DNA from: Flavobacterium sp. J372
Lineage (GTDB): Bacteria > Bacteroidota > Bacteroidia > Flavobacteriales > Flavobacteriaceae
Length of the DNA: 64,000 bases
Direction: 5' to 3'
NCBI RefSeq assembly: GCF_024699965.1
Contig: NZ_JAJOMZ010000004.1
Coordinates: forward strand, 1,796,001-1,860,000
The notes under the pieces are model-generated. The model saw nothing but the letters and a program-made list of their open reading frames with translations, was not told the DNA's origin and did no database searches. Positions 18,479-27,382 of the stretch are shown here, piece by piece. The number at the start of each line of letters is the position of its first letter. Positions within the stretch are counted from its first letter, which is position 1. The translations under genes and the position numbers were made by a program.

Positions 18479-18505
18479 AAAAAACCCGCCACGGCGGGTT
18501 TTTTT
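18479..18505. terminator. Bidirectional intrinsic terminator
   Basis: AAAACCCGC / GCGGGTTTT hairpin with loop CACG between convergent genes ending at 18473 and 18518. Confidence 0.88.
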
Positions 18506-18517
18506 ATATTTATCTTG

Positions 18518-19021
18518 TTAGAATCTGAACCTCACACCAAGCGCAATGTCCGGGCCAAAGTTTTCATCACGGAAATCATCTCCAAAATAAAGTTCCGGCC
18601 TGAAGTCAAGCGATAACTGAAGCGGGAAAGGGAAGTTGTACTCAATACCTATATCACCCGCTACAAAAGCAAATGTACCGCTGTCGTCATGACGATCATC
18701 CCAAACAGGGTGGTCGCGGTGGTCATACTCCCATGTGCCCAATCCGCCGCCTACACCGGCATACCAGTTAAATCCGCCATCAATATTCCATACCCATTGG
18801 TAAAGTGCCGCCAGTTTCACAGCATCATAATGACGTGAATCTCTCCATCCAAGGTCAAATTCAAGCCTGTTATTTGTATCAAGCCATCTCTGGTAAGAAA
18901 CCTCACCGCCAAAACCATCGTTATCGCCAAGACGAAGTCCTATGGCATTTTTCTTGTCCTGTGCTTCTGCGCTGAATGCCACTGCAACGAGCATAAAAGC
19001 TGATAAAAGTAGTCTCTTCAT
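18518..19021 (-). CDS. Outer-membrane beta-barrel protein
   Basis: About 167 residues from ATG 19021, with signal peptide MKRLLLSAFMLVAVAFSAEA. The mature part alternates polar and aromatic residues (e.g. YQWVWNIDGGFNWYAGVGGG) and ends IALGVRFRF, with terminal Phe as in OmpX/OmpW-type barrels. I see no specific function. The start was chosen because it begins the signal peptide and lies 25 bp from a good -7 box. Confidence 0.82.
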   Translation of the reverse strand: MKRLLLSAFMLVAVAFSAEAQDKKNAIGLRLGDNDGFGGEVSYQRWLDTNNRLEFDLGWRDSRHYDAVKLAALYQWVWNIDGGFNWYAGVGGGLGTWEYDHRDHPVWDDRHDDSGTFAFVAGDIGIEYNFPFPLQLSLDFRPELYFGDDFRDENFGPDIALGVRFRF

Positions 19022-19045
19022 AATTGTTTTGTTAGATATTTCATA

Positions 19046-19053
19046 CAAATATA
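19046..19053 (-). promoter_or_regulatory. -7 promoter box of the beta-barrel gene
   Basis: TATATTTG on the minus strand, an exact TAnnTTTG match, 25 bp before the ATG at 19021. Confidence 0.55.
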
Positions 19054-19054
19054 A

Positions 19055-19075
19055 ATCCCCGCTTTGAGCGGGGAT
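19055..19075 (-). terminator. Intrinsic terminator of the lipoprotein gene
   Basis: ATCCCCGC / GCGGGGAT stem with a five-base loop, followed on the minus strand by a short T/A stretch. It lies directly upstream of the next gene's promoter box. Confidence 0.65.
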
Positions 19076-19114
19076 AGTACATTATGCAATCTTTAACACC
19101 AACAAAAATTAATG

Positions 19115-19921
19115 TTAATTTACATTATAGCTACTCAATATCTCTTCCTGATGGTCATTAAATGATGTGGGAACAGGTAGTGGCAAGTTCTGTGCAAATG
19201 GTGATAAATTATAATTGATATCTGTCTCTACATGCACCACGCCAATTTCCTTTGCATAATATTGTGTAGATACCACAGCATTTTGAGCCGGCATTATTGT
19301 AACACTAGACTGAACTCCACCTATTGTCACCGGAGACGATATAGTAAGATTTAGTACAGTCTCAACCTTCTTTACATCATTATAGGTATGTGTGCCGGCA
19401 GTATGCGTAGCAAGGCTGCCTTTTGCAGTTGTTGTCAGCACATAATTTATCTGCAAGTCATAGCCTTCAATAGTCTGGTTTATGGTGCCGCTTGTAGTGC
19501 CGAGCATTTGCCCGCTCACAGCATTTTCTTTAAAAATTACAAAGTCCGTTACGTTTATATTAAGAGGCACACCTTCGGCAAAAGCAAATTGTGTTTGCCC
19601 GGTTACTAAAAGCTTATCGCCTTCCTGCCTTACACCGCTGTTGTAAAGGCTGCTTGAATAAAACCCCATTGGGGCTTCCTGAGTGAGGAATTTATCATAT
19701 ACCTTCCCGTTGATTGTTTCTGTACCGGAAATATATAAATGATCCTGGCCGGCCGGCGCTGTCTCGCTTTCAACATTATAAACCCAGTAGTTGCCTTCCT
19801 GCAAGGGCAGAAAGTCAGCCGTAGGTGTATTGTTTTCATTAGGATTTGCAGCGCTGTCGTCGCTTGAACATGACATGAAGAATAAAGCTACTGCCGCAAA
19901 CGGAATGATAATCTTTTTCAT
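19115..19921 (-). CDS. Lipoprotein of unknown function
   Basis: 268 residues with a lipoprotein signal MKKIIIPFAAVALFFMSC (Cys18) followed by SSDDSAANPNENN, an acidic/Asn-rich tether usual for Bacteroidota surface lipoproteins. FLPLQEGNYWVYNVE matches the opening strand seen in several Bacteroidota lipoproteins of unknown role. No catalytic motif is visible. Confidence 0.78.
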   Translation of the reverse strand: MKKIIIPFAAVALFFMSCSSDDSAANPNENNTPTADFLPLQEGNYWVYNVESETAPAGQDHLYISGTETINGKVYDKFLTQEAPMGFYSSSLYNSGVRQEGDKLLVTGQTQFAFAEGVPLNINVTDFVIFKENAVSGQMLGTTSGTINQTIEGYDLQINYVLTTTAKGSLATHTAGTHTYNDVKKVETVLNLTISSPVTIGGVQSSVTIMPAQNAVVSTQYYAKEIGVVHVETDINYNLSPFAQNLPLPVPTSFNDHQEEILSSYNVN

Positions 19922-20017
19922 TTTGGTTTAGTTTAGCAGGCTAATATACTTATTTTTAGAGAATACGATTATTTATTGAATAAGAATACTGCTATTAAAA
20001 TTAATATACAGAACATG

Positions 20018-20025
20018 TATCTTTG
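20018..20025 (+). promoter_or_regulatory. -7 promoter box of aroC
   Basis: TATCTTTG, exact TAnnTTTG, 15 bp before the aroC ATG. No TTG at -33 was found. Confidence 0.5.
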
Positions 20026-20040
20026 TTTAAAACAATAAAT

Positions 20041-21108
20041 ATGTCGGGTAATACTTTCGGAACCATTTACAAGCTTACAACTTTTGGGGAATCACACGGC
20101 GAAGCCATCGGTGGAGTGATAGACGGCTGCCCTGCCGGCCTTGAAGTTGATTTTGAGGCAATACAGCATGAGCTCGACAGGCGCAGGCCGGGACAATCAG
20201 CCATTGTCACGCAGCGGAAAGAAAGTGATACGGTACAGTTTCTTTCAGGGATTTTTGAAGCAAAGACTACAGGCACACCAATTGGGTTTATAATACCAAA
20301 TGAAGACCATAAATCTGCAGATTATAACCATATTAAAGATGTGTACCGCCCCAGCCATGCCGACTATACTTACGATAAAAAGTATGGCATACGCGATTAC
20401 CGCGGAGGTGGGCGCAGCTCTGCCCGCGAAACGGCCTGCAGGGTTGTAGCGGGGGCAATTGCAAAGCAGCTGTTGCCTGATATTAGCATCAATGCTTTTG
20501 TGTCTTCTGTAGGAGATATATTTATTGATAAACCCTATCAGGCTCTTGACTTAAGTGTTACTGACAGTAATGATGTACGATGCCCTGACAGCGCAACCGC
20601 AGAAAAAATGGAAACATATATTAAGGAGATACGTAAGGCGGGAGATACTGTAGGCGGTACGATTACCTGTGTTATAAAAGGTGTACCGGCAGGATGGGGC
20701 GAGCCTGTATTTGATAAGCTGCATGCGGAACTTGGTAAAGCCATGCTATCAATTAATGCTGTAAAAGGCTTTGAATTTGGAAGCGGATTTTGCGGCTCAA
20801 GGATGAAAGGCAGTGAGCACAATGATCTTTTTAATTCAGACGGCACTACAAAATCAAACCTTTCGGGTGGTATACAGGGCGGCATAAGCAACGGAATGGA
20901 TATTTATTTCAGGGTGGCGTTTAAGCCGGTTGCAACTATTATACAGCAACAGAAAACAATTAATAATGCTGCTGAAGAAGTAATAATGAAGGGCAGGGGC
21001 AGGCATGATGCTTGCGTTGTGCCTCGTGCAGTACCAATTGTTGAAGCTATGGCGGCAATAGTTTTGGCTGATTTTCAGCTTCGTAACAAGAGCGCTAAAT
21101 ATATTTGA
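20041..21108 (+). CDS. aroC: Chorismate synthase
   Basis: Last step of the shikimate pathway: EPSP to chorismate, needing reduced FMN. 355 residues from ATG 20041, opening [20 protein letters not shown]. All three family signatures are present: [29 protein letters not shown], and [20 protein letters not shown]. An in-frame TTG 18 bp upstream lies inside the promoter box and is rejected as the start. Confidence 0.96.
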   Translation: MSGNTFGTIYKLTTFGESHGEAIGGVIDGCPAGLEVDFEAIQHELDRRRPGQSAIVTQRKESDTVQFLSGIFEAKTTGTPIGFIIPNEDHKSADYNHIKDVYRPSHADYTYDKKYGIRDYRGGGRSSARETACRVVAGAIAKQLLPDISINAFVSSVGDIFIDKPYQALDLSVTDSNDVRCPDSATAEKMETYIKEIRKAGDTVGGTITCVIKGVPAGWGEPVFDKLHAELGKAMLSINAVKGFEFGSGFCGSRMKGSEHNDLFNSDGTTKSNLSGGIQGGISNGMDIYFRVAFKPVATIIQQQKTINNAAEEVIMKGRGRHDACVVPRAVPIVEAMAAIVLADFQLRNKSAKYI

Positions 21109-21214
21109 TTTAAAATATTGATATTTTTTGTAACATATTTAATTTTCTGATTACTATTATAGAAACAATTCATCATTCTGCTTTAAAAAATAAACGATTT
21201 TGCAGGTTATGTGA

Positions 21215-21244
21215 TTGTTATCATTTATTTTTTTATTACATTTG
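21215..21244 (+). promoter_or_regulatory. Full Bacteroidota promoter (-33 TTG, -7 TACATTTG)
   Basis: TTG at 21215-21217, a 19-bp spacer, then TACATTTG at 21237-21244, followed by 26 bp to the ATG at 21271. This is one of the best promoter matches in the window. Confidence 0.75.
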
Positions 21245-21270
21245 GCAATCAATTAAAAAAAACTTTCATT

Positions 21271-22827
21271 ATGAAAAAACTTTTACTCTTAGGGGCCATG
21301 GTGTTAGGGTCTCTTTTTACAGCACATGCACAGGTAGGTTCTACATGTGCAACGCCGGCTACTGTTACTAACACTACAAGTAATCCTATTACGGCACCAA
21401 ATATGACCGGTACATACGTTCCTTATTGCCTTGCCAGTAATACCAATATTAAAGCGAGGTGGTACAAATATGACGCTACTGCAAATGGTGAAGTAACGAT
21501 CTCAAGTGACCTGGCTGCCAATAACGGTACAACTTACACAAATGATACCAGGGTTTCTGTTATTGAAACAAATAACTGCAGTACTACTACATTTACATGT
21601 ATCGCTACCGCTGACGACGTATCGGCAACAAACTTCAAAACTACTTTAACATTCCCTGTACAAGCTGGTAAAACCTACCATATTCAGTGGGATAGCTACT
21701 GGAATGGTACCAGTACACTGGGATTCCAATGGACATTTGCATTTAACGCAGTATCTTGTGTAAGGCCTGGCCAAAATAGTGTTTACCTTCCTGGTGATTA
21801 TACAACGACCAGCGCTGTACTTGCATGGAATAATGCTATTGGCAGCCCTTCAAGCTATGATATAGACTGGAGTACAAATATTACTGCTGCTGCCGGCACT
21901 GGTACAATAGTGCCTATAACTGCTGCTACTGCTACACCATATACTCTTGGAGAAATTACAGGTTTACCGGCTTCAGCAAACTTCAGGTATTACATCAGGT
22001 CTAACTGCGGCTTTACTCAAAGTGGCTGGCAGGGCCCATATTATGGTTATCTTCCTAAAGTTGGAAGCTTTAATCATAACTTCAACACTGCAGCAGACCC
22101 TGAAGACGGATTTATCGGAGATTTCGCTTTATTCTACCCACCTTCAACCAGTACACTTCTTAGCTATACTGACGGAAGTACAGGTGGATCAGTTTATAGC
22201 TTCAATGACGACACTGCTTCAGATGAGTGGAGCTTCTCAAGAGGTATTTATTTAAGCGAAGGGCAAGTTGTAAGCATTAAGTATAAAACTCGTTTATATG
22301 TTTCACCTCCGCAAAGTGGTCCTACACCGGCTCCAGCTCCAATGTCTTTAAGGGTTACTGCAGGTTTAGATCAAATTGCTGCATCTCAAACTCAGGTGCT
22401 TCAGGCTATTAACCCAACAGGTACTGCGGATTTCACACAAAACACTACTCCAAACTGGACAGTTCCTGCCAGTGGCGTATATTACTTTGGTTTCCACAAT
22501 AACTCTGCTGCAAATGCTACAGCTACAGCTATCTTCCTTGATACTATTGAGATTACGGTAACCGGTACTGCCGGTACTAATGATGTACTTGCTTCTACAT
22601 TTGCTGTATTCCCTAACCCTGCTTCAAACGTTATAACTGTATCTGGTAAAGATGCACTTGTAAATGGCGTTGAGCTTATAGATCTTAACGGCCGTACTGT
22701 TAAAGCTCTAAAAGTTAACAATGTATCTGAAGCTCAGATTAACATTTCTGACCTTTCTGCTGGTGTTTACATGATGAACATATCTTCAGATAAAGGAATG
22801 ACAACAAAGAAAATTGTTAAGCAATAA
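21271..22827 (+). CDS. Secreted protein with fibronectin type III-like domain and T9SS type A sorting domain
   Basis: 518 residues from ATG 21271 with signal peptide MKKLLLLGAMVLGSLFTAHA. After it come a beta-rich Thr/Asn/Ser-rich domain with Cys pairs (to about 165), an Fn3-like segment (CVRPGQNSVYLPGDYTTTSA onward, about 170-265), a jelly-roll-like domain, and a Por-secretion tail (VFPNPASNVITVSG ... TKKIVKQ). T9SS would carry it across the outer membrane. Role unknown; perhaps glycan binding. It has a strong promoter and terminator, suggesting high expression. Confidence 0.85.
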   Translation: MKKLLLLGAMVLGSLFTAHAQVGSTCATPATVTNTTSNPITAPNMTGTYVPYCLASNTNIKARWYKYDATANGEVTISSDLAANNGTTYTNDTRVSVIETNNCSTTTFTCIATADDVSATNFKTTLTFPVQAGKTYHIQWDSYWNGTSTLGFQWTFAFNAVSCVRPGQNSVYLPGDYTTTSAVLAWNNAIGSPSSYDIDWSTNITAAAGTGTIVPITAATATPYTLGEITGLPASANFRYYIRSNCGFTQSGWQGPYYGYLPKVGSFNHNFNTAADPEDGFIGDFALFYPPSTSTLLSYTDGSTGGSVYSFNDDTASDEWSFSRGIYLSEGQVVSIKYKTRLYVSPPQSGPTPAPAPMSLRVTAGLDQIAASQTQVLQAINPTGTADFTQNTTPNWTVPASGVYYFGFHNNSAANATATAIFLDTIEITVTGTAGTNDVLASTFAVFPNPASNVITVSGKDALVNGVELIDLNGRTVKALKVNNVSEAQINISDLSAGVYMMNISSDKGMTTKKIVKQ

Positions 22828-22844
22828 TATAATTGTCTTGATAT

Positions 22845-22876
22845 AAAAAAGCCCTTGCATTTGCAAGGGCTTTTTG
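22845..22876. terminator. Intrinsic terminator
   Basis: AAAAAGCCCTTGC / GCAAGGGCTTTTT stem with loop ATTT, between convergent genes ending at 22827 and 22887; works for both. Confidence 0.9.
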
Positions 22877-22886
22877 TTTTTATATA

Positions 22887-23300
22887 TTACAGAAATTTAG
22901 CTTTCAATTCCGGTGTAGGTATCATGCACTCATTTTTCTTACCATACCATTTATACCTGTTGCGGGCAACGTAATCATACATTCCGTTGGAAATCCATTC
23001 AGGTAAAAAACTGAACCAGCCCACAATACTATACCAACCACCCATTTGTTTGGCTATCTTCATTGCGGCTTCTGCTTTATAATAGTAGGCATGGCCTGGT
23101 TCATATAATATTATTGAGTCTGTTTTAGCTGTATCTATACCGATATGATTTATTATTTGCCGGCCAATTTCAGACTGTATGGCGGCAAAACGGAAAACGT
23201 CTTTTTTATCATGTTCAATCACACGCTGCACAGTAGCATCACACAGGTTGCATACGCCGTCAAACAGTATTATCTTTTTATCTTTAGGAAGGTTGTCCAT
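22887..23300 (-). CDS. DCC-family thiol-disulfide oxidoreductase
   Basis: 137 residues. FDGVCNLCD near residue 14 is the DCC/DxxCxxC signature (DUF393, thioredoxin-like fold). The family is thought to be redox-active, but few members are characterised. It starts two bases after the stop of mutS2 on the same strand, so it belongs to that operon. Confidence 0.88.
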   Translation of the reverse strand: MDNLPKDKKIILFDGVCNLCDATVQRVIEHDKKDVFRFAAIQSEIGRQIINHIGIDTAKTDSIILYEPGHAYYYKAEAAMKIAKQMGGWYSIVGWFSFLPEWISNGMYDYVARNRYKWYGKKNECMIPTPELKAKFL

Positions 23301-23302
23301 AA

Positions 23303-25477
23303 TTATTTCTTTTTAGCCTCTACTAGTTCCAGGGTATCAAGGCTTACTTTAGATGTAAAGATCCCATAATTTACCGTAGCCTTATTTTTCTCAACAGCAT
23401 CAAGCGTACCTACTGCCTTACCATCAATAAGCCGAACACGGTCACCTACTTTAAGAGGTACTTTCGGTTTGTTCGCTTCTTCTTTTATATCTTTTATTTT
23501 CTTCTCTTTCTTTTCCTGGCGAATTTCCTCTACCTTAACTTTAACTTCAGCCATGACTTCTTTTTGAACGGCTTCTTTCTGCTTTTTCTCTTTCGGGGTA
23601 GCCTTTTTGCGCTTTGAGTTTTCTATCTCTACCATCTTCAGGAATTCACCGATAAGCTCTTTCTTGTTTTTATTATTAAAGTACTTATCACTCATTTCAT
23701 CAAGCCGCTGGCCAAGATAAATCAGTTTTTGGTTGGCATCATACAATTCCTGGTAACTTTCCAGTTTCTGTTGTATTTTGCTGTTGATGCTCTCCATCTT
23801 TTTACTTTCTTCGCGGGCTTTTACTTCTTCCTCCTTAAGCACCTGCGATGTTTTTTCAAGCTTAGACCGTTCTTTTTGCAAGTTGGCAATAGTCTTATCA
23901 AACCGCACTTTACTGCCTTCAATTTTCTTCTTTGCACGGTTTATCAACCCATACGGAATCCCGTTTTTCTGGGCCACTTCAAAGGTAAAAGAGCTACCTG
24001 CCTGCCCAAGTATCAATTTATACATCGGCTCAAGCGAACGCTCATCAAATAGCATGTTGGCGTTGGTGGCATGCGGCAGTTCATCAGCCAGTATTTTTAG
24101 GTTGGTGTAGTGGGTTGTGATGATACCGAAAGCCTCACGATGGTAAAATTCTTCAAGAAATGTTTCTGCCAGGGCTCCGCCGAGTTCAGGGTCAGACCCC
24201 GTACCGAACTCATCTATCAAAAACAAGGTTTTGTCATTACATTTCCGCAAGAAATAGTTCATGTTCTTCAGCCTGTAGCTATAAGTGCTCAGGTGATTTT
24301 CTATAGACTGGTTATCGCCAATATCCGTCAGTATCCTGTCAAATAAAAATGTCTCGCTGCGTTCGTGTACGGGTATCAGCAGCCCGCTCTGGAGCATCAG
24401 CTGTAATAACCCTATGGTTTTAAGCGTGATACTCTTACCCCCGGCATTAGGCCCTGAAATTACGATGATGCGGTTATCATTCGTCAGTTCAATTGTCTGC
24501 GGGTACGTTACTTCGTTCTTGCGCTTGTTGTTCAGGTACAGGATAGGGTGAAATGCTTCACGGAAAAACATTTTTTTCTCTTCAGTAATTGCAGGCAGCA
24601 GCCCGTTTATCCTTCGTGCATACTTTGCTTTTGCAGCAACTACATCTATATCCGTTAAAAAATCCTGGTACTGGTAAAGCACAGGAACAAATGGGCGTAT
24701 GATGTCACTAAGGAGCAGTAATATCTTCTTTATCTCTTCCTTTTCCTCGTACTCGTAATTGTTCAGCTCACGCGAATAACGAAGGGTTGCTTCCGGCTCA
24801 ATATAAGCGATGCTCCCGGTTTTTGAACTTCCAAGTATTGAGCCCTTTACTTTACGGCGATACATGGCAAGTACAGCCAATACACGGCGGTTCTCCACCA
24901 CGCTTTCACGGATGTCATCAAGATAGCCCAGGCTTGCATACTGGCTTAGCGCTGATGCAAAGCTTTGGTTTATTTTGCCCTTTACGGCTGCCATCTCGCG
25001 GCGTATCTCGCTAAGCTTTAACGAGGCATCATCTTTTACTTCACCATACTTATCAATAACCTTGTCTATATTCTTAATAATTTCCTTACTATACTCTACC
25101 TGTTGTGCACGCTGGTTCAGCATAGGGTAGTAGTCATCAAACTTCTCAAGGAATTTGATAAGCGTGTTGGCTGTTTCAGACAATGCGGCCAGTTTCCTGA
25201 AGGCAGCAGCGTCAAGGTGGCTGTCTTCAATAGCAAGGAATTTCAGCTCATTGGTTATCGGCTCAAACCCGTGGTTAGGCAGCGCATTATTATTGTCGAA
25301 AGACGACACGTATTCTGATGTCTGGCGGAGGGCCTGCATCAGTTCGTCTTTATTTTTAAAAGGTTGTATAGCAAGTGCCTTGTCATGCCCCGGTTCTGTT
25401 ACGCAGCCTGCGGCAACAGTTTCAAGAACGGTATGGAATTCAAGGTCTTTTAGTGTCTTTTCTGTTATGCTTATCAT
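23303..25477 (-). CDS. MutS2-family ATPase without Smr domain
   Basis: 724 residues. N-terminal MutS2-specific region, lever/clamp helices (about 130-290), then the MutS ATPase: Walker A GPNAGGKS, then FLIDEFGTGSDPELGGALAETFL, and TTHYTNLK. A long Lys/Glu coiled-coil region follows and the protein ends with a small KOW-like beta domain (VGDRVRLIDGKAVGTLDAVE). The Smr nuclease domain that usually ends MutS2 is absent. Roles known for MutS2 include suppression of recombination and rescue of collided ribosomes; without Smr, cleavage is unlikely. Confidence 0.9.
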   Translation of the reverse strand: MISITEKTLKDLEFHTVLETVAAGCVTEPGHDKALAIQPFKNKDELMQALRQTSEYVSSFDNNNALPNHGFEPITNELKFLAIEDSHLDAAAFRKLAALSETANTLIKFLEKFDDYYPMLNQRAQQVEYSKEIIKNIDKVIDKYGEVKDDASLKLSEIRREMAAVKGKINQSFASALSQYASLGYLDDIRESVVENRRVLAVLAMYRRKVKGSILGSSKTGSIAYIEPEATLRYSRELNNYEYEEKEEIKKILLLLSDIIRPFVPVLYQYQDFLTDIDVVAAKAKYARRINGLLPAITEEKKMFFREAFHPILYLNNKRKNEVTYPQTIELTNDNRIIVISGPNAGGKSITLKTIGLLQLMLQSGLLIPVHERSETFLFDRILTDIGDNQSIENHLSTYSYRLKNMNYFLRKCNDKTLFLIDEFGTGSDPELGGALAETFLEEFYHREAFGIITTHYTNLKILADELPHATNANMLFDERSLEPMYKLILGQAGSSFTFEVAQKNGIPYGLINRAKKKIEGSKVRFDKTIANLQKERSKLEKTSQVLKEEEVKAREESKKMESINSKIQQKLESYQELYDANQKLIYLGQRLDEMSDKYFNNKNKKELIGEFLKMVEIENSKRKKATPKEKKQKEAVQKEVMAEVKVKVEEIRQEKKEKKIKDIKEEANKPKVPLKVGDRVRLIDGKAVGTLDAVEKNKATVNYGIFTSKVSLDTLELVEAKKK

Positions 25478-25502
25478 GCTTAATCTTAGAGCAAATAGTA
25501 TG

Positions 25503-25510
25503 CAAATTTA
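25503..25510 (-). promoter_or_regulatory. -7 promoter box of mutS2
   Basis: TAAATTTG on the minus strand, 25 bp before the ATG. Confidence 0.5.
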
Positions 25511-25557
25511 CTACATAAAGGTACAGCCTGTAAGTTTGGCAGAAAGTTTACCATTTG

Positions 25558-25593
25558 TTTGGATGTGAAAAAATTTCCTGATGGTTATATTTG
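25558..25593 (+). promoter_or_regulatory. Promoter of ung
   Basis: TTTG at 25558-25561 and TATATTTG at 25586-25593, 14 bp before the ung ATG. The 24-bp spacing is slightly long, so the -33 part is uncertain. Confidence 0.5.
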
Positions 25594-25607
25594 CTTAAAA
25601 TTATATA

Positions 25608-26273
25608 ATGAAAGTTGATATTGAGGCATCGTGGCAAAACGTTTTGCAGGATGAGTTTGACAAACCTTACTTTGAGTCGCTTATAGAATTTGTGAGGTCT
25701 GAATATAAAAAAGGTGAGGTTTATCCTCCGGGAAGAAAGATTTTTTCGGCATTTGACAACTGCCCGTTTGATAAGGTTGAAGTTGTGATACTTGGGCAGG
25801 ACCCATACCACGGGCCGGGACAGGCACACGGACTGTCATTCTCTGTAAATGATGGGGTACCGCTGCCGCCGTCACTGCAGAATATCTTCAGGGAAATCCA
25901 AACAGATTTAGGGAACCCATTCCCGCCTACAGGTAATCTTGAGCGCTGGGCCAAACAGGGCGTGCTGCTGCTGAATGCGGTGCTTACCGTGCGGCGTGGT
26001 GAAGCCAACAGCCACCAGGGTAAAGGCTGGGAAACGTTTACTGATGCCGTTATCCAAAAAATATCCGACCAAAAGAAAGACGTAGTGTTTATGCTATGGG
26101 GCGGCCCTGCCAAAAAGAAGGGAGGCCGTGTTGATAAGTCTAAGCACCTGGTGCTGGAATCAGGCCACCCGTCTCCATTAAGTGCAAATAAAGGCCATTG
26201 GTTCGGCAACAGGCATTTCAGTAAGGCAAATGCTTTTTTAAAGGAAAAAGGGAAAAGGGAGATTGAGTGGTGA
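25608..26273 (+). CDS. ung: Uracil-DNA glycosylase (family 1)
   Basis: Excises uracil from DNA in base-excision repair. 221 residues, family length. The water-activating motif is GQDPYHGPGQAHGLSFSV, the uracil pocket motif LLLNAVLTVRRGEANSH, and the DNA intercalation loop HPSPLSANKGHWFGNRHF. It is divergent from mutS2; both are repair genes. Confidence 0.96.
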   Translation: MKVDIEASWQNVLQDEFDKPYFESLIEFVRSEYKKGEVYPPGRKIFSAFDNCPFDKVEVVILGQDPYHGPGQAHGLSFSVNDGVPLPPSLQNIFREIQTDLGNPFPPTGNLERWAKQGVLLLNAVLTVRRGEANSHQGKGWETFTDAVIQKISDQKKDVVFMLWGGPAKKKGGRVDKSKHLVLESGHPSPLSANKGHWFGNRHFSKANAFLKEKGKREIEW

Positions 26274-26280
26274 TTTAGAT

Positions 26281-26350
26281 ACAAGCCACAAGCCAAAAGG
26301 CATTAGCCAAAAGCCACAAGCCAAAAGTCACAAGCGAAAAGCCAAAAGTT
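26281..26350. repeat. Low-complexity intergenic repeat, AGCCAMAAG units
   Basis: Seven or so near-copies of AAGCCACAAGCCAAAAG-like units in tandem. Related units occur at 47660-47731, 49269-49366 and 56041-56060. It is followed by A/C-rich AATCAAC-type repeats to 26436. No coding potential. Confidence 0.75.
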
Positions 26351-26432
26351 GTAATTGAAATTCCAAAAGACAAATATGAAGTAACAAACTTGAAGCTTAA
26401 AATCAACGAATCACCAAATCAACAAATCAACA

Positions 26433-27365
26433 TCAGTTAAATGTCAGCGCACCAAGTATCTCTTCACTCATGAATGGCCCTCCGGGGAAGCTTGCGGTGT
26501 AGTCAAGGTTCATCCATACCTGGCCGCGTTCATCTACATGGTAATGCACTTCTTTGCCACGGCTTTCTTCCACAAACAAGACTTCTTTTATTAGGTAGTT
26601 GGCTGTTTCAAGGTCGGCCTTAGTACCAATGAGCATTTCAGGGTAAAGATGTCCGCCGGTGTGAATGATTCGGGGTGTCCCGCCCACGGCACGTATGGCA
26701 GCTGACATTAATATCGCATGGTCATCGCAGTCGCCCGAAAAGTGCTGTAATGATTCGCTGGCCGATGCTATATATTCCCTGCCTTTTGGGTCATCAACAT
26801 AGTTCCACCTATTGCGTATTTCCTTAAAAACCGCGAAACACTGTATCATGCGGCGCTGCTCACGGTAGCCCTTTACCTCTTTAAAGTATTTTGTAGTGGC
26901 CATTAGCGCAAAATTCCTGACACGCGGGTTGTCATAATTTACGGCATCAATAATTTTACCTTTATTAGGGAAGGGCAGCAGTTTCGACAGGATAATATCC
27001 TGCGGGTTTGGGTCATCAGCCATGGTGTATATCATAGAACGGTAATCTTCATACACAGCATTAAACCCATATTTACCCGATAAAGAACCTATCATCAGCA
27101 CAACAAAGTAGAGCGCCAGGCAAATTATCAATACCGTTTTAAGCATACGCAGAATGAGCTGAATTGCAGCCACCAGAGTAATCAAGATCAGTATCCTGTC
27201 AATATGGAAAGGCCATTCCGGGTCAATGATATTTTGGTGGATGATGATAAAGACCGGGACGGCGATAAGGATATTCAGTGCAAAAATGATAACAGAATCC
27301 CACGGCTTCTTTACCTGAAGCTTTTCTTTCAGCTTTTTAAGGGTTTCCGTATTCAGTTTTGCCAT
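26433..27365 (-). CDS. Membrane-anchored transglutaminase-like protein
   Basis: 310 residues. Two or three N-terminal hydrophobic helices (about 22-42, 55-72, 76-95), then a transglutaminase-like domain: SGDCDDHAILMSAAIRAVGG holds the catalytic Cys, and later YHVDERGQVWMNLDYTAS supplies His and Asp. Such proteins act as cysteine proteases or peptide/lipid-modifying enzymes, but no substrate can be inferred. It lies 17 bp downstream of a solute-binding-like gene and may be read with it. Confidence 0.8.
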   Translation of the reverse strand: MAKLNTETLKKLKEKLQVKKPWDSVIIFALNILIAVPVFIIIHQNIIDPEWPFHIDRILILITLVAAIQLILRMLKTVLIICLALYFVVLMIGSLSGKYGFNAVYEDYRSMIYTMADDPNPQDIILSKLLPFPNKGKIIDAVNYDNPRVRNFALMATTKYFKEVKGYREQRRMIQCFAVFKEIRNRWNYVDDPKGREYIASASESLQHFSGDCDDHAILMSAAIRAVGGTPRIIHTGGHLYPEMLIGTKADLETANYLIKEVLFVEESRGKEVHYHVDERGQVWMNLDYTASFPGGPFMSEEILGALTFN

Positions 27366-27382
27366 TATGATGAAGCTACATT

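Noticed and set aside
20023..20040. TTG start for aroC
   Set aside because: It lies inside the -7 box; the ATG at 20041 gives the canonical N-terminus.
26281..26350. Tandem repeat as a possible CRISPR array
   Set aside because: Units are 8-17 bp, irregular, with no unique spacers and no cas genes nearby.
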